Positions 48,853-60,203 of a stretch of 64,000 nt of DNA are shown here, one piece after another. The notes beneath the pieces were generated by a model that was given only the letters and a program-made list of their open reading frames with translations, was not told the origin of the DNA and made no database searches. This DNA is from Coptis chinensis (lineage: Eukaryota > Streptophyta > Magnoliopsida > Ranunculales > Ranunculaceae): positions 10,310,001 to 10,374,000 of the forward strand of contig CM027380.1 of NCBI GenBank assembly GCA_015680905.1, written 5' to 3'. The position numbers and the translations under genes were made by a program. Each line of letters starts with the position of its first letter. The stretch's first letter is position 1.

Positions 48853-49710
48853 ATGGCGAGTGAAGATACCCTCTCTGATGATAGTATTAGTAGTGAAGGA
48901 ATCCCTTCTGACGATAAACTTCGTAGTCATAATCTCGCCTCTACTTCTTCAAGGCGCTATCGACCCTAAACTTCTTGGGATTTGTCTTATGTTGTAGAAG
49001 AGATTCCGTGTCATCCTTTCGAAACCACTGCCTCAGAATCTGAAAGCGAAACTGTTGAAAATATCAGTCAATGGAAGCATGGACTCAGCCCTTTCTTCAT
49101 CAAAAGACCCAATCTTATGTTAGTTCAAACTGCTTATCAAATTCCCACTTTCCTTTATCTGCAACACTATGCTGGTACTCAGACTTTCACCAAATGTCAA
49201 AGTGGCACGAGACGAGCGATCATTGTCACTGTTGGTCAACTCGCCGCAAGATTGAGATTTCCTCTTACCAATCTCAATCGCGAAGTACTAAACTATCTGA
49301 ACATTTCCCCTAGCCAAGGAATGGGGAATTTCTGGAGGCTAATGTTTATCTGCAATTATTACAATAGCCACCTTTCCCCAGAAAAGTATGAAACCGATAG
49401 AATCAGATTATCCGATATCCTCAAGCACTATAAATTCGGTGAAAAACTTCCTAGATATTTTTACCCTAGAAAACACAACAAATCAAACATCAAGGGTATT
49501 ATCCACAAAAACCGTAAAAGGGTATTAGTAATATCGCGTTTAGCTTTTCCACTTCCTTCAACCTTTTCAGAATTTCCTGAATTGAAGTACTACCCTCCAT
49601 GTTCTCCTCCTGATATCGCCGACTCCCAGAATCTCTTATATTTCTTGTTTGCAACTGATTATCGTTATCCACTCGTTTGTTATTTGTTTTCTTCGTTGGA
49701 GCCATTATGA
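48853..49710 (+). pseudogene. Antisense ORF, gag-like or plant-mobile-domain-like, unrecognised
   Basis: From ATG at 48853 the frame runs 286 codons to TGA at 49708, broken only by TAA at 48967-48969; the remaining 242-codon frame opens at 48982. The N-terminus is acidic and serine-rich (MASEDTLSDDSISSEG, and ASESESETVEN later). The middle has ISPSQGMGNFWRLMFICNYY, and the C-terminus is Tyr-Pro-rich. It is not a known retroviral enzyme. The frame is antisense to the element defined by its primer site and purine tract, as known for extra genes of some Tat-lineage elements. I cannot name a family. Its length and a single stop suggest a once-selected protein. Confidence 0.6.
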
Positions 49711-49841
49711 TTCAAAACTCACTGTATTGCTCACCTTTCTTCACTCTTCTACTCTTCAAACAAAGAACAAAACTATGGATTCTATATCGAAGAAGAAGAA
49801 AACCTCAAATTTTCTTATTTTCGATGCACAGACGGCGCCAA

Positions 49842-50562
49842 TGTGATGTCTAAGAACACTTTCTCTCTTATGCTCTAAGATCACACAATAAAATGAAGGG
49901 TTAACTAGTATTACACCCCCTAGATGGGAAATTAGGGTCTCCCCTAACTACGGTCAACTTGGTTTGACTGTTAACTTTAAGTCAAATAATTAAAAATTAG
50001 ACAAATGCCCTCATTGTTTTCAAAAAAAAATATTCAATTTTAATTAGGTGGGGGTATTTATGTCATTTTCAGTTGTTTGACTTGAAAGTTAACGGTCAAA
50101 CCAAGTTGACTGTGTGTTTAGGGGGGAGACCCTAATTTCCCATCTAGTGGGGGGGAAATCCTAATTGGCTCATCTAGTAGGGGGGTAACACTAGTTCACC
50201 CTAAAATGAATGAATGAAACAGAATAAAGAAAGAAGATGAATTGAATCTATGTTTATTGATTTGCGATAATAGTTTACAACTTCTCTCTTTGTTTCTCTC
50301 TATTTCTCTCTCCTCTTTGTAATGATTTTTCTGATCATGAATGAATGAAACCCTTTCTCATGTTCTTCCGGTCTTTATATAGTGTCCTGATTTGGCTTTG
50401 ACCCAGTCAATCTTTGACACGTGTTCTTTGTCTTCCTCCTCTTTCCCGCTCAATATCTGCAAATATTTAAACATAACCCCTAAATATACCGAAACATTGA
50501 CCCTTATGCCAATGTTTCAAGTTTTAAAATATCAGATATAATATCTTTAAGTACACACTAGA
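49842..50562 (-). repeat. 5' LTR (minus orientation) with nested MITE
   Basis: Matches the left LTR in two parts, 49842-49895 and 50204-50562, interrupted by a MITE. Its outer end lost about ten bases relative to the left LTR. Confidence 0.82.
49896..50203. mobile_element. 308-bp MITE nested in LTR
   Basis: Ends are inverted repeats: AGGGTTAACTAGTATTACAC on the left against the inverse AGGGTGAACTAGTGTTACCC. Both arms continue with ACTAGATGGGAAATTAGGGT, then TCTCCCC. The flanks share AAATG. Relatives occur at 61215-61411. The superfamily is uncertain. Confidence 0.8.
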
Positions 50563-50567
50563 GTACT

Positions 50568-51089
50568 GTGGGGAAGGTTTTTGTGTGAGACGGCCTATAG
50601 CCCCGTGCTGAAAAATAAGTACCAGGCTACTGACACCGACACATCCTCATGTCTATTCATATAGCTACAGGACAATTACTACTGTTCGTGTTGGTGATAT
50701 GCTGCTGCTTGTTGCGCACCTTTTTCACCCATATGATTCATGTGGCACTCTAGTTGACAGTTGACACCCTTTGAGATCAGAGTACGCCTCACTTTAGCGT
50801 CTTGGAAAAATACCTCAGAAACACCCTCTCAACACACACACGTCAGTATTCATGGAACACTTCTTGGAAGATTAAAATTTACTCAATTAGAGGATGATAG
50901 ATGAGAAAAAACCCTTATTTGCTTCTAATTATTGTACGTTGCAATTTTTCGTACATGTTTTTTTTGCTCATATAACTGTATTTTGAGTTTTATCAGTTGG
51001 CTTAGAAGTTTCAGGCATTGTCAGTTTTAGAAGGGCACTTTGCATGTTTTTGTGCTACACTTTTTTTTTTTTTTTTTTTTTTTGCGCAG
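50568..51089. other. Intergenic or intron DNA
   Basis: No gene seen. It includes a 75-bp block (50785-50855) duplicated at 45545-45625, and a long T-run at 51061-51083 just before a splice-acceptor-like GCGCAG. Confidence 0.5.
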
Positions 51090-51470
51090 GCTACTGATAT
51101 GTCAAGAACAGACTATGAGCCTTCCGATATGGATATTTTGTATTCATAGGGTATAACTTCCTCTAATGGCATTACTTCCATGGACTTCAAGTTCCAGCAA
51201 CCATTGCGGCAAGTCAATGTTTATTAAGGTTAGAATCCTCTTGAGAAGAATGGTCATACAGAAATTGAAATGTATAGTGATGAACTGATGATGATGGAGG
51301 GTTAACCTCTGCCTCCCTCACCGTTCACACCACAAAAGACCATCTTTCAAGTTTCAACGTCAGTATACATATCATGGACCATTTGCTTTGGTCTACAAAT
51401 CTGGGGAGACATTCGATCATAAAGAGGATTATTCAAGTGGTGTTGTAGATATAACTTGGGCAATAGAAAG
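51090..51470 (+). pseudogene. XLG-like (extra-large GTP-binding protein) exon relic
   Basis: After a T-run and GCGCAG, the frame reads ATDMSRTDYEPSDMDILYS, a TAG stop (where the family has an acidic residue or Ala-Glu), then GITSSNGITSMDFKFQQP. Plant XLG proteins carry a close match in their Gα-like half (DILYAEGVTxSNGxxxMxFSF). Downstream, after stops, a frame from 51388 with KSGETFDHKEDYSSG continues to 51474. It resumes beyond the LTR element at 53415 (RLSEAGPQYLSLRIDPLHN). I do not recognise that second part. The XLG call rests on one short block. Confidence 0.45.
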
Positions 51471-51474
51471 GATC

Positions 51475-52199
51475 TGTCACACCCCAAATTTCCAGACAAT
51501 ATTTAAAACAATTATATTTAATTATCTGGAAACCCGGGGTGAAACAAAACCCAAAACCCTGTTATCAAACACGATATATACAAAAACTGAAATCAAAATA
51601 AACGAAAAGGAAAAAAATCCTTAAATTACATTATTAAACTATAAATAAACTAACCCACTCTTCAGAAAATCTTAAACCAGAAGACTCCAAGAGCAACTCC
51701 AAATCACGTCTCTTTATCCACTGTACTCCACCATCTTATTAAGTCTACAAGATGTAAACAACTATGAATATCAATAGTGCGGTGAGCCCAATACTTTGCG
51801 TCCCCTTTTTCTCTTTTCTTCCTCTTCCCCTTCTTTTTATTGGAGGCTAGGGTTTTGATTTTGAATAATCATATTTTTCTGAGAGAAAATTCGCGACTCT
51901 TCTTTATTCCATGTTTTAAGAATACATTTTAAGGTAACCTATGGGCCTCCAATGGGTCTAAAAACACCCAAGGTCCATACCTATATGAATGGGTACATTT
52001 TAACAATCTTTTCAAGCCCAAAATGATTATAAAATACCCACATAAATTCTAACAAACAATTCAAGTAAAAACATTAACTTTTCTTTTTAAAAATCAACAA
52101 TAGCTAAACAAATTCTAGAATAAGCTAGACTTCATAATATAATTGTTATTTTCAATCAAATAATTTAATTTATGTTGTTTAAAAATTGGAGTTGTTATA
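51475..52199 (-). repeat. 3' LTR (minus orientation)
   Basis: Starts TGTCACACCCC on plus and ends GTTGTTATA. About 97% like 52689-53409 by eye. Confidence 0.9.
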
Positions 52200-52688
52200 A
52201 TATACACACCTTAAATGAATCTTGTCCCGAGATTCTAGAAAAGAATGTAGATTAACCAAACAAACATATGCCAATCAATAATTCTTCTAAGTTAACTGAT
52301 CATATCTCAATGACTGAATTTTATGTGATAATCTAAAACATGTCGCAAAGGTTAATTACACTTCATTTCTGACTTGCACCAAAAGGTCATGATAAACAAA
52401 TATTAGAAATTAGATATAAGTGTATACCCAAGTATACACACCTTAAAAGGAATACACATATACAATAATGTATAACCTTACATGTGGACATACGTAAATT
52501 AAAACCACGTATTGAGAAACACTCCTTTATATGAAAATGCGAAAGACCAAAATCCAAAACGGGAACAAACAAACTTGAAAACAACAAGAAAACTTAACAC
52601 CATAAAAACACTCCTACTACCCATTACCACAATCCGAGGATCACCTAGACCTTCTCATTCTAGGCTAACCTAGGCTCTGATACCAAAA

Positions 52689-53409
52689 TGTCACACCCCA
52701 AATTTCCAGACAATATTTAAAACAATTATATTTAATTATCTGGAAACCGAGGTGAAACAAAACCCAAAACCCTGTTATCAAACACGATATATACAAAAAC
52801 TGAAATCAAAATAAACGAAAAGGAAAAAAATCCTTAAATTACATTATTAAACTATAAATAAACTAACCCACTCTTCAGAAAATCTTAAACCAGAAGACTC
52901 CAAGAGCAACTCCAAATCACGTCTCTTTATCCACTGCACTCCACCATCTTATTAAGTCTACAAGATGTAAACAACTATGAATATCAATAGTGCGGTGAAC
53001 CCAATACTTTGCGTCCCCTTTTTCTCTTTTCTTTCTCTTCCCCTTCTTTTTATTGGAGGCTAGGGTTTTGATTTTGAATAATCATATTTTTACAGAGAAA
53101 ATTCGCAGCTCTTCTTTATTCCATGTTTTAAGTCTGTTTAAGGTAACCTATGGGCCTCCAATGGGTCTAAAAACACCCAAGGTCCATACCTATATGAATG
53201 GGTACATTTTAACAATCTTTTCAAGCCCAAAATGATTATAAAATACCCACATAAGTTCTAACAAACAATTCAAGTAAAACATTAACTTTTTCTTTTTTAA
53301 AAATCAACAATAGCTAAACAAATTCTAGAATAAGCTAGACTTCATAATATAATTGTTATTTTCAATCAAATAATTTAATTTATGTTGTTTAAAAATTGGG
53401 GTTGTTATA
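52689..53409 (-). repeat. 5' LTR (minus orientation)
   Basis: Partner of 51475-52199, adjacent to the primer-binding site at 52674-52685. Confidence 0.9.
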
Positions 53410-53414
53410 GGATC

Positions 53415-54258
53415 GGATTAGACTTTCAGAGGCTGGACCTCAATATTTGAGTTTGAGAATTGACCCATTACATAATGTGGCTTGGATGGATTTATGCCTC
53501 GTCACATATGATATTTGCGAGTCTCATGGCCCTTAAAGGTAGATTGGATTCTATTCCTTCTATGAGACCTAATACTCCCTAATAAAGACTAGAGATGCTC
53601 AGAGTTGGAAACTTGGAATACTGGCAAGAATGCAAATTTTGGAACACAACTGCTCCTAACTGTTGGATCCAGAGCACTCTTTTCTGGATTTGGAAACAAG
53701 AAATTGACCGTCTAGAAAGTCTGTGTGTAAACCATTGGATGCTTGAATTTATTGTCACCATCTCCAGTTAGTACCAAGTGTTGCCGTCTACTTCTGTGAC
53801 TGGCCACATTATTTTCCACAACTCCACATTATTTTCTGAGTACGGACAAAACTGGTGATCTCAGTTTCCCTTTGAATGCCAATCACAGAATTCAAGCAAA
53901 CACAACACAACGAAGGTTGAGTTTCGATTTTCAACCTTTTTTTCTGTCCTTTATTGCGACTTACAAAGTTACAAGTACTTACTACAAGTATGAGGCAAGT
54001 TATGTTGCACCAATTAGAAATGAACTCTTGACAAGAAATGTTACCAAACTGATTTTGATATTTAGTAAGTACGTGTTTTTTATTGGGGAAATTGTTCTGT
54101 GCCAAAGTCATGAGTCCATAAAAATCGGAGCTAAACACTACCATATTAACATCCCATGAGCGGGATACAAAATACGATGATCTTAAACTCTTAACAATTT
54201 TCTTTTTATTCTAATTGTTGAAATTAGAAAACATACTTAAATATAAACTATATATGTG
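53415..54258. other. Host sequence between two elements
   Basis: Starts as the continuation of the frame interrupted at 51474. Further frames (53579-53761, 53809-54144, minus; 53872-54159, plus) show no motif. Confidence 0.4.
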
Positions 54259-55236
54259 ACTAGAATTTAACCCGTGGCTATGCCACTCAAGTCATTATGG
54301 ATGTAAAAATTACATCTAGTTTTCATGGAGGCGATAAAAAATTGCATATGTTTCCAAATAATCGTACATAATTGATCTAACTTGAATGACATTTTTACAA
54401 TACGAATGTATAGTAATGTTCTCAGCTTGGCCAGAGGCATCGTAATGTTCCCACCACTTCTCATGACACTCATCACCCATTCTATGCTTTTGCTTCCCCA
54501 AAGTTTTTCTCCATATATAGACTAAGAGTTAACGATAAAAAGTGATATAATCAGCCATACCTTACTCACAAACTTCCATTTATCTCATGAGTAAAACTAT
54601 ATCATATATGGGAATAAAATGGCTTATTAATGTTATTATGCTATTATAGGCCATAAACTTACCTTAAGTCCATAAAGCTCGAGCAAGCACTTCATCGCAA
54701 ATCTTCACCTTTACTTGGAGGCAACTCTATTTGTTTCAAAGTTATGTGTAACTTAGTCATTAACATAGAATACATACATTAATGGCTGCAAAGATGACAA
54801 AGCTTCGGTCTCCAAGGCGTGGGGTGACAAAATTAAGGTCCTCCTACAATCCTTTTAGTGGTGGATCATAAGAGTCGATGTCTTGAACCAACTGCGCGGT
54901 TGAAAAATGATAAAACTAACAACATCTTATAAAAAAACATTATGAACCAAAAGGAACCAAAAGGAACCTTTCAATGTGAAGTGTAAAGTGATTAAGTTTA
55001 TTCATGGCTTATTCGTTATGTAACAGGACATGATTCTCACTTCAAATATATTCATTGATTGGTGTGAGTGATGATCGACACCTCTATATGAGGTATCCGG
55101 GGCTCTGGGCTTGTGGCGTGGGACGGGATAGTCAATAGTGGCGATGATTCTGTATAAAAATGGAACTTAGGAACTATCGAAGGTTACTGCGTGATCTTGA
55201 GTTCATCAAAGTTTGCACTGGGCCAACACAGTTACT

Positions 55237-55749
55237 TGTTCTTAGATCCCAAGGAGGTTAGGAATTAGGACTTACTTTCGGCCGGGTCCCGGATAGAAAC
55301 CTAGCCAATAAAGCCTATAAGTCTATAACTTCCAACTATCGCCAATCACTTCCATGTCCCTAAAACCCTTGCTTGGGCGCCAACGTTGGCACTAATCTAT
55401 CTACTTCTTCTGGAACTTTGGGCAAAACACTTTGTTGAAACTTCGTAAATGCACCTAGCCTTTGAGGCTTTGAGGACAGAGGAATGCACCAAATTTGTTC
55501 TTAGATCCCAAGAGAGGTTAGGAATTAGGACTTACTTTCAGGCCGGGTCCCGGATAGAAACCTAGCCAATAAAGCCTATAAGTCTATAACTTCCAACTAT
55601 CGCCAATCACTTCCATGTCCCTAAAACCCTTGCTTGGGCCAACGTTGGCACTAATCTATCTACTTCTTCTGTGCGTGGAACTTTGGGCAAAACACTGTTG
55701 AAACTCGTAAATGCACCTGGCCTTTGAGGCTTTGAGGACAGAGGAATGC
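55237..55749 (+). repeat. 259-bp tandem duplication
   Basis: 55237-55495 and 55496-55749 repeat the same sequence, starting TGTTCTTAGATCCCAAG, with few changes and small indels. Inside the Helitron. Confidence 0.92.
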
Positions 55750-55936
55750 TTTGTTAATTGATGCATCCTCCATTTGCTTGGTTTTTTTTTATGAGACCTA
55801 TGTTTTTTTATGTTTCGTTTTGTTTTGTTGTTGTTTTTTTCCCATCAGAAAGGAAAAAGGAAATACTGTGCTCAAAAAAATAGATGTTGAGAGTCAGGCT
55901 TCAATGCTTCTAAAGCGTGAGAGCTTTATATAGCTT

Positions 55937-56212
55937 TGGATATATATCATATGAGATATATATCATATGAGATATATCATATGGCCCAGGTAAAAGCTTC
56001 TTCGGATATATATCATATGAGATATAATCAGGTAAAAGCTTCTTCGGATATATATCATATGAGATATAATCCTGTGGATATATATCCGAATGAAGATATG
56101 AGATATAATTTGAGATATAATTTAATATATATATCTATGAGGATTAATATACTGTTAGCCGTCCGATTAATATATATATCTATGAGGATTAATATACTGT
56201 TAGCCGTCAGAT
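55937..56212 (+). repeat. AT-rich minisatellites
   Basis: Repeats of GGATATATATCATATGAGAT, some separated by GTAAAAGCTTCTTC, run to about 56075. Then a unit of about 47 bp with CTATGAGGATTAATATACTG is present twice. Confidence 0.85.
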
Positions 56213-56269
56213 GTACTACAAAGAGCTTAAAGACAAAGCTGTTTTATTATATAGATAACAAAAAATTGC

Positions 56270-56844
56270 TGTAAATTGTACCTTCTAATGGCATAAACCC
56301 TTTCTCGATGAGCTGGCGAAAGTGTAAAAAGCTAACGACACTACACGTGTCATTTAACCTCCATGACAATACATTTGGGATGTTAAGCTCTTCCGCAACA
56401 TCTAGAGTGAAACTCATGGCTCCATCAGAAACTATGCCAAGTGGTTGTAGGCACGTTAGAGGAAATAGTGTCAGCATTACGTTGGGTTAAAAGGTTCCTG
56501 AAGGGAGCTAAGAGATTTTTAGTAGTGTATTCACATAAATATATAAACTGGGATGTCTTGGCTGGAATCGATATCTGATGGTGGGAGAGTCTGGGAGACC
56601 ATCTGGGATAGAACGAAATTGAAAATCCGGCCGGTAATCCAGCAAGTGCATCAAGACCTCGAGATTTGAGTAAGCGTTTATGATTGAACGACTAACTATT
56701 AACAGATGTGATGTGAAAACCTTCGTGGTGAAGGGTGAAGAATTCGGGCAAATATGAGCATGGGGTATTGGGGTTGATGTGGCCTTGGAGTGGAAAAGTT
56801 ATACAAACCGCATGAGGTTTCTGAGCTAGTGATACTGAACTCAT
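56270..56844 (-). pseudogene. UGT85-like glycosyltransferase, first-exon relic
   Basis: From ATG at 56844 the minus strand reads AQKPHAVCITFPLQGHINP with the catalytic His of UDP-glycosyltransferases. It continues across frame changes through GFHITSVNS, FNHKRLLKSRGLDAL, IPDGLPDSP, SSQDIP, and GIVSDGAMSFTLDVAEELNI, then LIEKGFMPLE before a GT donor at about 56282. This is the N-terminal half of a UGT85-type enzyme, ending where UGT85 genes have their intron. Stops and at least three shifts disable it. The second exon with the sugar-donor PSPG box was not found; a Helitron occupies the intron position. Confidence 0.88.
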
Positions 56845-56851
56845 TCTAAAT

Positions 56852-57370
56852 AGAATAATATATATATATATATATTCAAGTGAGTAGGGCGATGATAGAT
56901 TGATAGCACTGCTATCTCACAACTCCCTTGCCCCTTGGTTTAGTTGTGCACTTGTGCATCTATGCCTTATTTCTATTGAAAGAATGGAGATGGTCTTGGA
57001 GTGAAATAGGTCATTAGAGTGCTAAAAGTAGATGACCATCTTTGTCAAAGTTCACTTCTAGAATCTTCCGGCAGACCAATACTGATTACGGATGTGTGAT
57101 TAGAATTCCTTCGGAACAGTCTTTCACTTCACTCTCAATTTTAATGAGAACACCGCCAGAGCCAGCTCATAGTCATAGTCTTCTAGAATCTCTTGTTATG
57201 CCATATCAGCACATTCTGTTAAAGAATCTTTTGTAACTAATTATGTTGTTTACCAGTTACAGCTGAACTGTAAATTGCTTCTGATCTCCATAAATAGAGA
57301 ACAACATCTGCAAATTCTTCTTAATTAAATGAAATAAAAACAAATCATCATTTTTTCAAATTTTACAGAC
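56852..57370. other. Intergenic DNA with TA repeat
   Basis: A TA microsatellite at about 56853-56873, then no gene or repeat recognised. Confidence 0.5.
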
Positions 57371-57374
57371 TCTG

Positions 57375-58010
57375 GGCTTACAAAATAAACTCAGAAGAGC
57401 ACCTAGGATTATGGAATGTTATTGGTCTCTTTCTCCGCAAGGTTTTCTAAAGGTGAACACAGATGGTTGTGCTAGGGGAAATCCAGGGGATGCTGGTTGG
57501 GGAGTGACTCTCAGAATTCACACAGGCCAAGTGATAGGAACACTCATAGGAGGTCTCGGGATTACAACCAACTATGTGGCTGAAACAGTTGCAATTGTTG
57601 AAGGTGTTAAGAAGGCTATCGAGTTGGGGTGGGATTGAATTGTGGTAGAATCAGACTTGAAAGCTGCAATTCAAGCCTTCCAGACAAGCAAAGTATATTG
57701 GAGATGCAAAGCAGAATGGAATAGACTCAAGACCAAAGCAAACATCATTCTCACTAGTACATGGAGAGAAGTGAAATTCGGAGCAGATAAATATGCCAAA
57801 AGAGGAGCAACTTTAGCGAATGGGCAGCAACAATGGTGGCCTCACAGACCAGATTTCCTTCATAGTATGGAGAACCAACACTTCACCTACTATAGATTTA
57901 TTGCTTAAATCGTTGTAATGTTGGAGGGACTACAAGAGTCTCTCACCTGATATAATTGTATCTTTTTTTTTTTGCTATATACACAATTACCTTTTAAAAA
58001 AAAAAAAAGA
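57375..58010 (+). mobile_element. LINE RNase H tail with poly-A end
   Basis: Frame 57411-57638 continues in phase after one TGA to 57908. RNase H signature residues: VNTDGCARGNPGDAGWG (Asp), VAETVAIVEG (Glu), VVESDLKAAI (Asp), FGADKYAKRG (Asp). It ends TYYRFIA, and the following 100 bp carry a T-run and a poly-A run (58001-58010), a LINE 3' end. The reverse transcriptase is missing, so the copy is 5'-truncated. Confidence 0.85.
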
Positions 58011-59295
58011 AACTTCAAATATGTTTTTTGAAGCGTGTCAAGATACAAAGAAGATGTCTGATGAATCCAAACGACTACTAAATTAAACTGTTTACATCTA
58101 TTCTTGCCCAGGAACAACTACTCTGTCAGGTACTTGACCCATTGGTATAAGTCGTATAATAGATGAGCAAGATGACAAAGTATGGTGAAGTGACCAACAT
58201 ATGGTCCGGTCCCATACTCACAGTCAACCTTAGTGCAGTCCAATGCTAAGCGTGAGTTCTTTATATGACTTCATTACCAGCACATTGTACAATGAGATAA
58301 AATAAAGAGTGCTGATACTAAGACTCTCAACACACTGCCTTTCATCATATACGACATTGTGTGCACGAACAAGCTAAGGATCGTGAATCATATTCCATAA
58401 AGTCTACTAACTTGCAAAATTAGACAGGGCAATTCATGTCATGATTTACACTGCACAACGGTCACATAGCACTCATCTTGTGCATCAGAACACCTTCAAA
58501 GTACATATATTCTTTATAGCCATAAGAGTGGATACATGGTTATAGTGTTCAACCGTTCCACAACTATCTATTTTTACTGTGGATTGATAAAGTACATGCC
58601 AATAGACAATACACGAAAAGTTATACAAGATTTACTGCAATCCAACTCCTAACATGGAAAATTAGGTTTCACTCATCCTAACCAATTCAATCAATGTCTG
58701 TTAATTAAACTAATATCGCATTAGAATCTCATACCGCATTTTTTGTTTGTTTTGTGTATGTGTATTATTTAGACTCCCCAACAACTCATTCCGAATATTT
58801 TATAGATGTTTGTTCAACACAAATCCACCCGCACTTGTAACATTAGTTGTTGCTCGACACTCGTTATCATTTTATTGAATAGTAATTGTAAGTAGAATTT
58901 TTAACGTGTTAACCCATTTTAAGATGTTCGCATCTTTTTAATGTTTTATCACTCAAAACGATCACTAACTTATTTAATTAATATTTAAGACCAAGGTTGA
59001 AATTTGATAAATTATTATTGAAAGTTTTCTAAAATCCAAAGTGAGGCCTATTTCATCATGTCGATGCAGTGAAAAACATAAATGAGTGAATAGGATGTAT
59101 AAAATTGTTTCCTTGACCATGAGTGAATAGGTGCTCTATGATCAGAAAAACTCCAGCTTCTCTAATATTTGCTTTCTGACTAGAAGAGCCATCATCAGAG
59201 CATACCAAAAATCGACAGGTACCATGAACAACACGGTGACCGATATGAAAATTCTTCACACCCCTTAATCTCCAACACAAACCGAGAAGAGCACC
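58011..59295. other. Intergenic DNA, nothing recognised
   Basis: AT-rich with short frames only. No motif, RNA or terminal repeat seen. Confidence 0.5.
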
Positions 59296-59299
59296 CAAA

Positions 59300-59809
59300 A
59301 TTCGGAATGTTATCGGCTTCTACCACTTCACGGCATCATAAAAATTAATGTTGATGGAAGTTCACAAGGGAACCTAAAAGGGGCTGGTTGGGGAGTGATT
59401 CTCGAGAGATGACATGGGTAACTTTTGGGGGCAAAGAACAGGGAGGACTTGGGGTATGTACTAACTATATGACGAAACTTATGTTATTATAGAAGGGATT
59501 GAGAGGGCACCGGATGGGATTTGGAGATATATATGGGTGGAATCCGACTCTCTGCATCGGTAGTCAAAGCCTTTCGGGAAGACCACGATTGCATTGGAGG
59601 GTTAGAACAAAATGGATGCAACTCAAGGAGCAAGCATCATGGATCAATGTTCTGACTACATGGAGGAGACAAACAAAGGTGCGGATAGCTGTGCGAGACA
59701 TGGAGCAGCATTGCAAAATGGAGAAAGTAAATGGTGGGACAACAAACCTCCTTTTGTGAGAGATATGGAGAACCACTTTACTACTTACTTCCGTTTCATA
59801 AGTTACTAG
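59300..59809 (+). mobile_element. Second LINE RNase H tail, heavily decayed
   Basis: Frames at about 59330-59420 (INVDGSSQGNLKGAGWGVIL), 59535-59560 (WVESDS) and 59612-59809 (ADSCARHGAALQNGESKWW, then TYFRFISY and TAG) copy the RNase H domain seen at 57375. Shifts and stops lie between them. Sequence 3' of the stop codon is replaced by a Helitron. Confidence 0.8.
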
Positions 59810-60203
59810 GGTATGCCCGTGCCTACAGCCCGCAAGGCCTCGATGCGCCTACGGCGCTACCCCGACAACTCGTCACGCCTTCAGCGCAAGGCGTACACGT
59901 ATCTTAGGCGCAAAATATTCGGCACAACAACTCAATTTATAAGCCCAGCCACAAGGCCATCCCAATTGCCCATTATCTATAAGCCCAACAGTTTATGGGC
60001 TAACCCAACAATTTATAAGCCCAGCCGCAATTGTTGACTTTTGGTTGATTTTTGGACAAATCTCATGGTATTGATTACACTTAACAAAATTATACAAACC
60101 CTCCAAACACTTGGATCGGTCATGTCACAACTTGTTAAAAGACAATGACAACCACTAGATGGAGACCTTACAGGCCCCACACCATTGCTTTTTATTATAT
60201 AGA
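59806..60203 (-). mobile_element. 398-bp non-autonomous Helitron
   Basis: On minus it starts TCTATATAATAAAAAGCAAT after host A and ends GGCACGGGCATACC then CTAG before host T. The GC-rich palindromic arm (GTAGGCACGGG and neighbours) precedes the end. It begins exactly at the stop codon of the LINE copy. No coding capacity. Confidence 0.72.

Larger units (their letters stand above)
47771..50562 (-). mobile_element. Non-autonomous LTR retroelement carrying an antisense ORF
   Basis: LTRs at 47771-48175 and 49842-50562 (the latter enlarged by a nested MITE). The target duplication GTACT lies at 47766-47770 and 50563-50567. On minus the LTR runs TGTAGTGGGC to TTAGACATCACA. Next to the right LTR is a primer site TGGCGCCGTCTGTG, and beside the left a purine tract CAAGAGGGGGCGA. 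No reverse transcriptase is found in the 1.67-kb interior. A short minus frame (49499-49705, starting MAPTKK) may be a Gag start. The largest frame is on the opposite strand. Confidence 0.85.
51475..53409 (-). mobile_element. Short non-autonomous LTR element (TRIM/SMART-like)
   Basis: LTRs of about 725 bp (51475-52199 and 52689-53409) differ at roughly 20 positions by eye and flank only 489 bp. The target duplication GGATC (51470-51474, 53410-53414) is perfect. On minus, a Met-tRNA primer site TGGTATCAGAGCC follows the right LTR three bases on. The LTR termini are TATAACAAC and GTGTGACA on minus, so the 5' end is not the usual TG. No coding capacity. Confidence 0.9.
54260..56255 (-). mobile_element. 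Non-autonomous Helitron, about 2.0 kb
   Basis: On minus it begins TCTATATAATAAAACAGC after host A (56256 on plus is T). It ends with hairpin GTGGCATAGCCAC, GGGTTAAATT and CTAG before host T (54259 on plus is A). The A/T target fits Helitrons. The 3' end matches 40328-40520 and the 5' end matches 45515. The interior has a 259-bp tandem duplication and AT-rich minisatellites but no replicase. Confidence 0.75.

Noticed and set aside
55340..55420. TTGGGCGCCAACGTTGGCAC as a retroelement primer site
   Set aside because: It is a self-complementary stretch inside the tandem duplication with no adjacent LTR.
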